The position numbers and the translations under genes are program-made. A stretch of 64,000 nt of DNA from Brachypodius melanocephalos. Its lineage: Eukaryota > Chordata > Aves > Passeriformes > Pycnonotidae. Shown piece by piece: positions 61,701 to 64,000 of this stretch. The DNA lies in NCBI GenBank assembly GCA_013398615.1, contig VZSR01003807.1:35714295-35778294 (forward strand), given 5' to 3'. Below the pieces are notes generated by a model, which saw nothing but the letters and a program-made list of their open reading frames with translations, searched no databases and was not told the origin of the DNA. Each line of letters begins with the position of its first letter. The first letter of the stretch is position 1.

Positions 61701-63932
61701 CTGCAGGGAATATTTATAGTATGAACTATGAGAGAGATTTGGGAAGAACATCCATGACCCGTGTGGTAGATGTGCAACAAAGGCAATGTAAATAGTGGCT
61801 GCTACAATGAGCATCTACTTCATAGAAACAAATCTGGTAATTTCAAGGAAAGATGAAATAACCCGTTTAGTCCTTGAAGCTTCCTGTCACATAATTTTAG
61901 CCATCTGAAAGACAGATATGTCTTTCAAATTAGTCTTTTTCACTGCCTCTGTAGTCAACAAAAAGAGGTAGGAGATCAAACCATCAGTCATCGCACTCAA
62001 GTATAAAGTTTAAACCAAATGGAAGGAACCGCCTTCTTCTTCAACCCAGACTACCAAGAAGAGCTGGCAAAATTGAATTTTGACTGGACACTGAGGTTCT
62101 AAGATCAGTAAAGTGACATGGAACCTACCTCTACTTCAGAAAATGTCTCCAGCTACTACCTCACCATTAGCTTTTCATGTCTAAGGAAATAGATAGGAAA
62201 CGCCTAAATCAAAGATCATGTGACATCTGTCACCTCATCAGAGTTACAGGTTCACTGAAGAGCCCCTCAGAAGTCCATTCCACAACAGTGGAACTACTCT
62301 ACTCTTCCCAAGCCAGACACATCAGTGTCTTACATTAGTTGCAGTCTGGCATACCTGGAACAAACCTCAGGGCTAAAGGAACACGTGTTCCATGTTTGTG
62401 TGTGTGCACACACAAACACGTCACTGTCTGTTTGCAAACATCTGCAGTAAAAATGCCCAAGCCTTTAGGGCATGCCAAGTAGGCAGCTCTAGCTAACACT
62501 AACATCATCTACAAACTGCTGCAGACAGAAGTTGCCATGAGCTCCATAGTCAAAAATTCCTTCAGGGCAACCTGCTACCTTTCCTATTCTTAAAATGTAC
62601 AACTATGAATGTTGTGCATGCTCAGAGAAAAGCACCTTAACGATAAACAACCATTCCAATTTAATACATGCAAAACTAAGATGCTGGTGTCATTCAGACA
62701 GGCTACAAAGAGCTGCTTGAACAAATGAACTCATCTCCCAGCCAGAATAAATGCATTCTCTTTTATATTGTGTCATTCAGCTTCTGTGAAGCCTTCAGAG
62801 CCTGCTGAATTTATTAGTAGTCTCCAGTTATTAATGTGTCTTTGGCAGTGCAGGATCATGGCTTCCTTTCCCTGACTGCAAGTGGTTTTTCCTCCCCCTT
62901 TATCAACTCACACACTCCAGCCTGCTTCTGTGGACTGTTCCAAGCTTTGGTGCTTACTGCCAACATTTAAAAGGGATCGGCGCTCACCTACCACAATTAC
63001 ATCATGATCTGCAATGATAAATGGACTCCTAAAGGAAAATGCATGTTTAAAAGAAAAAAAAAAAAGACCACCCCAACATGATAATTGTGCTTATCTCAGT
63101 AAAAGCATCCTGTTCCCGATGCTCTAAAATTTAAGTTACATCTTAGTAACAATTACGTAACAAGGTATTAAAGGAGAGCAGACAAATGAAAACAGGGTTT
63201 TGTTTGTGATTCCGCTTTCATATGAATAATGCTCAAAGGTCAAAAATTAGAACTGAAAATTATTGGGTAGCAAGACAAGATATCTTTGTACTTCTTAACT
63301 TTTCCAGGATGTCAAACAAAATATTCACCTTAGCTGGTCTTAGTTTTTATCATTCCTTGAAAATGCAATCATACACAAAAATATATTGATAGCAAGTATG
63401 CTGCCCACTAAATAAATTTAGAAATCATTAGAAATACTTGACACTAAAAGATGTAAATTCATTTTTTGAATCTTAATGAGTACATTTATTAATTTAGTAT
63501 TGTGTGTATTTCTCTTGAGGATCGACTGAGGATAGAGAGTATTAAAAAAATAATTGCCTTTAGACTCCGGTAGATTAATGTTTTGTCATGTTTTACACTG
63601 TCTGTTTTGTATTCAGCTCTAAAGTTGTTTTCCCCTCCCTGAATCATGTATTGATAATTCAAATGTAAGGTTCTAACTGCTATAATAATGAGAGCAATAT
63701 AAGTTAATCACCACATTTATGTCTTTTATTTAATAATCACTTTATCACATGCCTGAACAGTCTTTTGGTTAAAATTACAACATTACAACATCTTCAAGAA
63801 AAACAATATCCTAAAGCATATCCTGAAGGAATAGACAGACATACTCTTCTGTGATCAATGGAAAAGTGGATAAAAATTATGAAACTCTGTTACACTTTGT
63901 AATATATTATTTTAATATTTTTTCTGAATACT
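58781..63932. other. No gene recognised
   Basis: About 5.1 kb of AT-rich sequence with an A17 run at 59339-59355 and a G/T-rich patch near 60030-60075. Short ORFs occur on both strands without motifs. Positions 63080-63250 carry a few transcription-factor-like motifs, noted as a finding. Confidence 0.5.
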
Positions 63933-63987
63933 TTTTCTGAGATATTTAAAAACATAAAATATTTATGTTTTTAAATATCTCAGAAAA
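63933..63987. repeat. Perfect palindrome, 26-bp arms, 3-nt loop
   Basis: The left arm is 63933-63958 and the right arm 63962-63987, with ATA between them. The arms are exact reverse complements (TTTTCTGAGATATTTAAAAA followed by CATAAA, and back). The arms are AT-rich apart from the CTGAG ends. Upstream, TTTTTTCTGAATAC at 63920-63932 partly repeats the arm start. Such a structure could extrude as a cruciform or form by template switching. No transposon or terminator role is evident. Confidence 0.97.
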
Positions 63988-64000
63988 TCACCACCAAGCA

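Noticed and set aside
1..64000. CRISPR array, bacterial operon, phage or integrated mitochondrial DNA
   Set aside because: No regularly spaced identical repeats, no dense coding, no ribosome-binding sites and no recognisable mitochondrial genes; the repeat content is that of a bird nuclear genome.

Overview
The window is a gene-poor, AT-rich piece of a vertebrate nuclear genome, almost certainly from a bird and probably a passerine. The bird call rests on several CR1 LINE fragments with the typical 3' end (octamer-like ATTCTATG repeats and the motif before them). The passerine call rests on two short elements, at 5229-5372 (minus) and 58631-58780 (plus), that join a tRNA-Ile-like head to a CR1-like tail. 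That is the layout of TguSINE1, a family I know from passerines. No bacterial or phage feature is present, and no intact multi-exon protein gene can be shown. The window could be intergenic or lie inside a very large intron; the sequence alone does not decide.

Layout. 427-3055: a long, decayed CR1 in minus orientation that keeps most of the endonuclease/reverse transcriptase reading frame in pieces. 5229-5372: a TguSINE1-like SINE (minus). 5740-6215: a protein-like but frameshifted stretch on the minus strand, the best candidate for a relic of a host coding sequence. 6216-20190: about 14 kb with nothing but small duplications and A-rich tracts. About 20195-20895: a probable solo LTR with a CT microsatellite and an AATAAA signal. 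25084-26050: a diverged inverted repeat with arms of about 290 bp. 28670-30010: homopolymers and a 21-bp minisatellite. 32758-32808: a run of 51 A. 33212-33835: two old CR1 tails. 35595-36215: a 206-codon ORF of unknown worth, followed at 36471-36793 by the only CpG-dense patch in the window. 38900-39690 and 53091-54205: two copies of one avian ERV LTR family in opposite orientation. 40815-41000: an old amniote-type repeat. 43754-43825: a CR1 tail. 48785-48974: an exon-like ORF with a consensus splice donor. 52150-52695: paired homeodomain-like sites beside a degenerate tandem repeat of about 50 bp. 58631-58780: the second SINE. 63933-63987: a perfect 26-bp-arm palindrome near the end of the window.

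There is no set of genes working together here. What can be read is the history of retroelements: CR1 supplied both its own copies and the tail of the SINEs, and ERVs left solo LTRs. I found no new biological system. The items most worth checking are the inverted repeat at 25 kb, the shared open frame in the two LTRs, the degenerate 50-bp tandem array, the terminal palindrome, the two candidate coding relics and the CpG patch.
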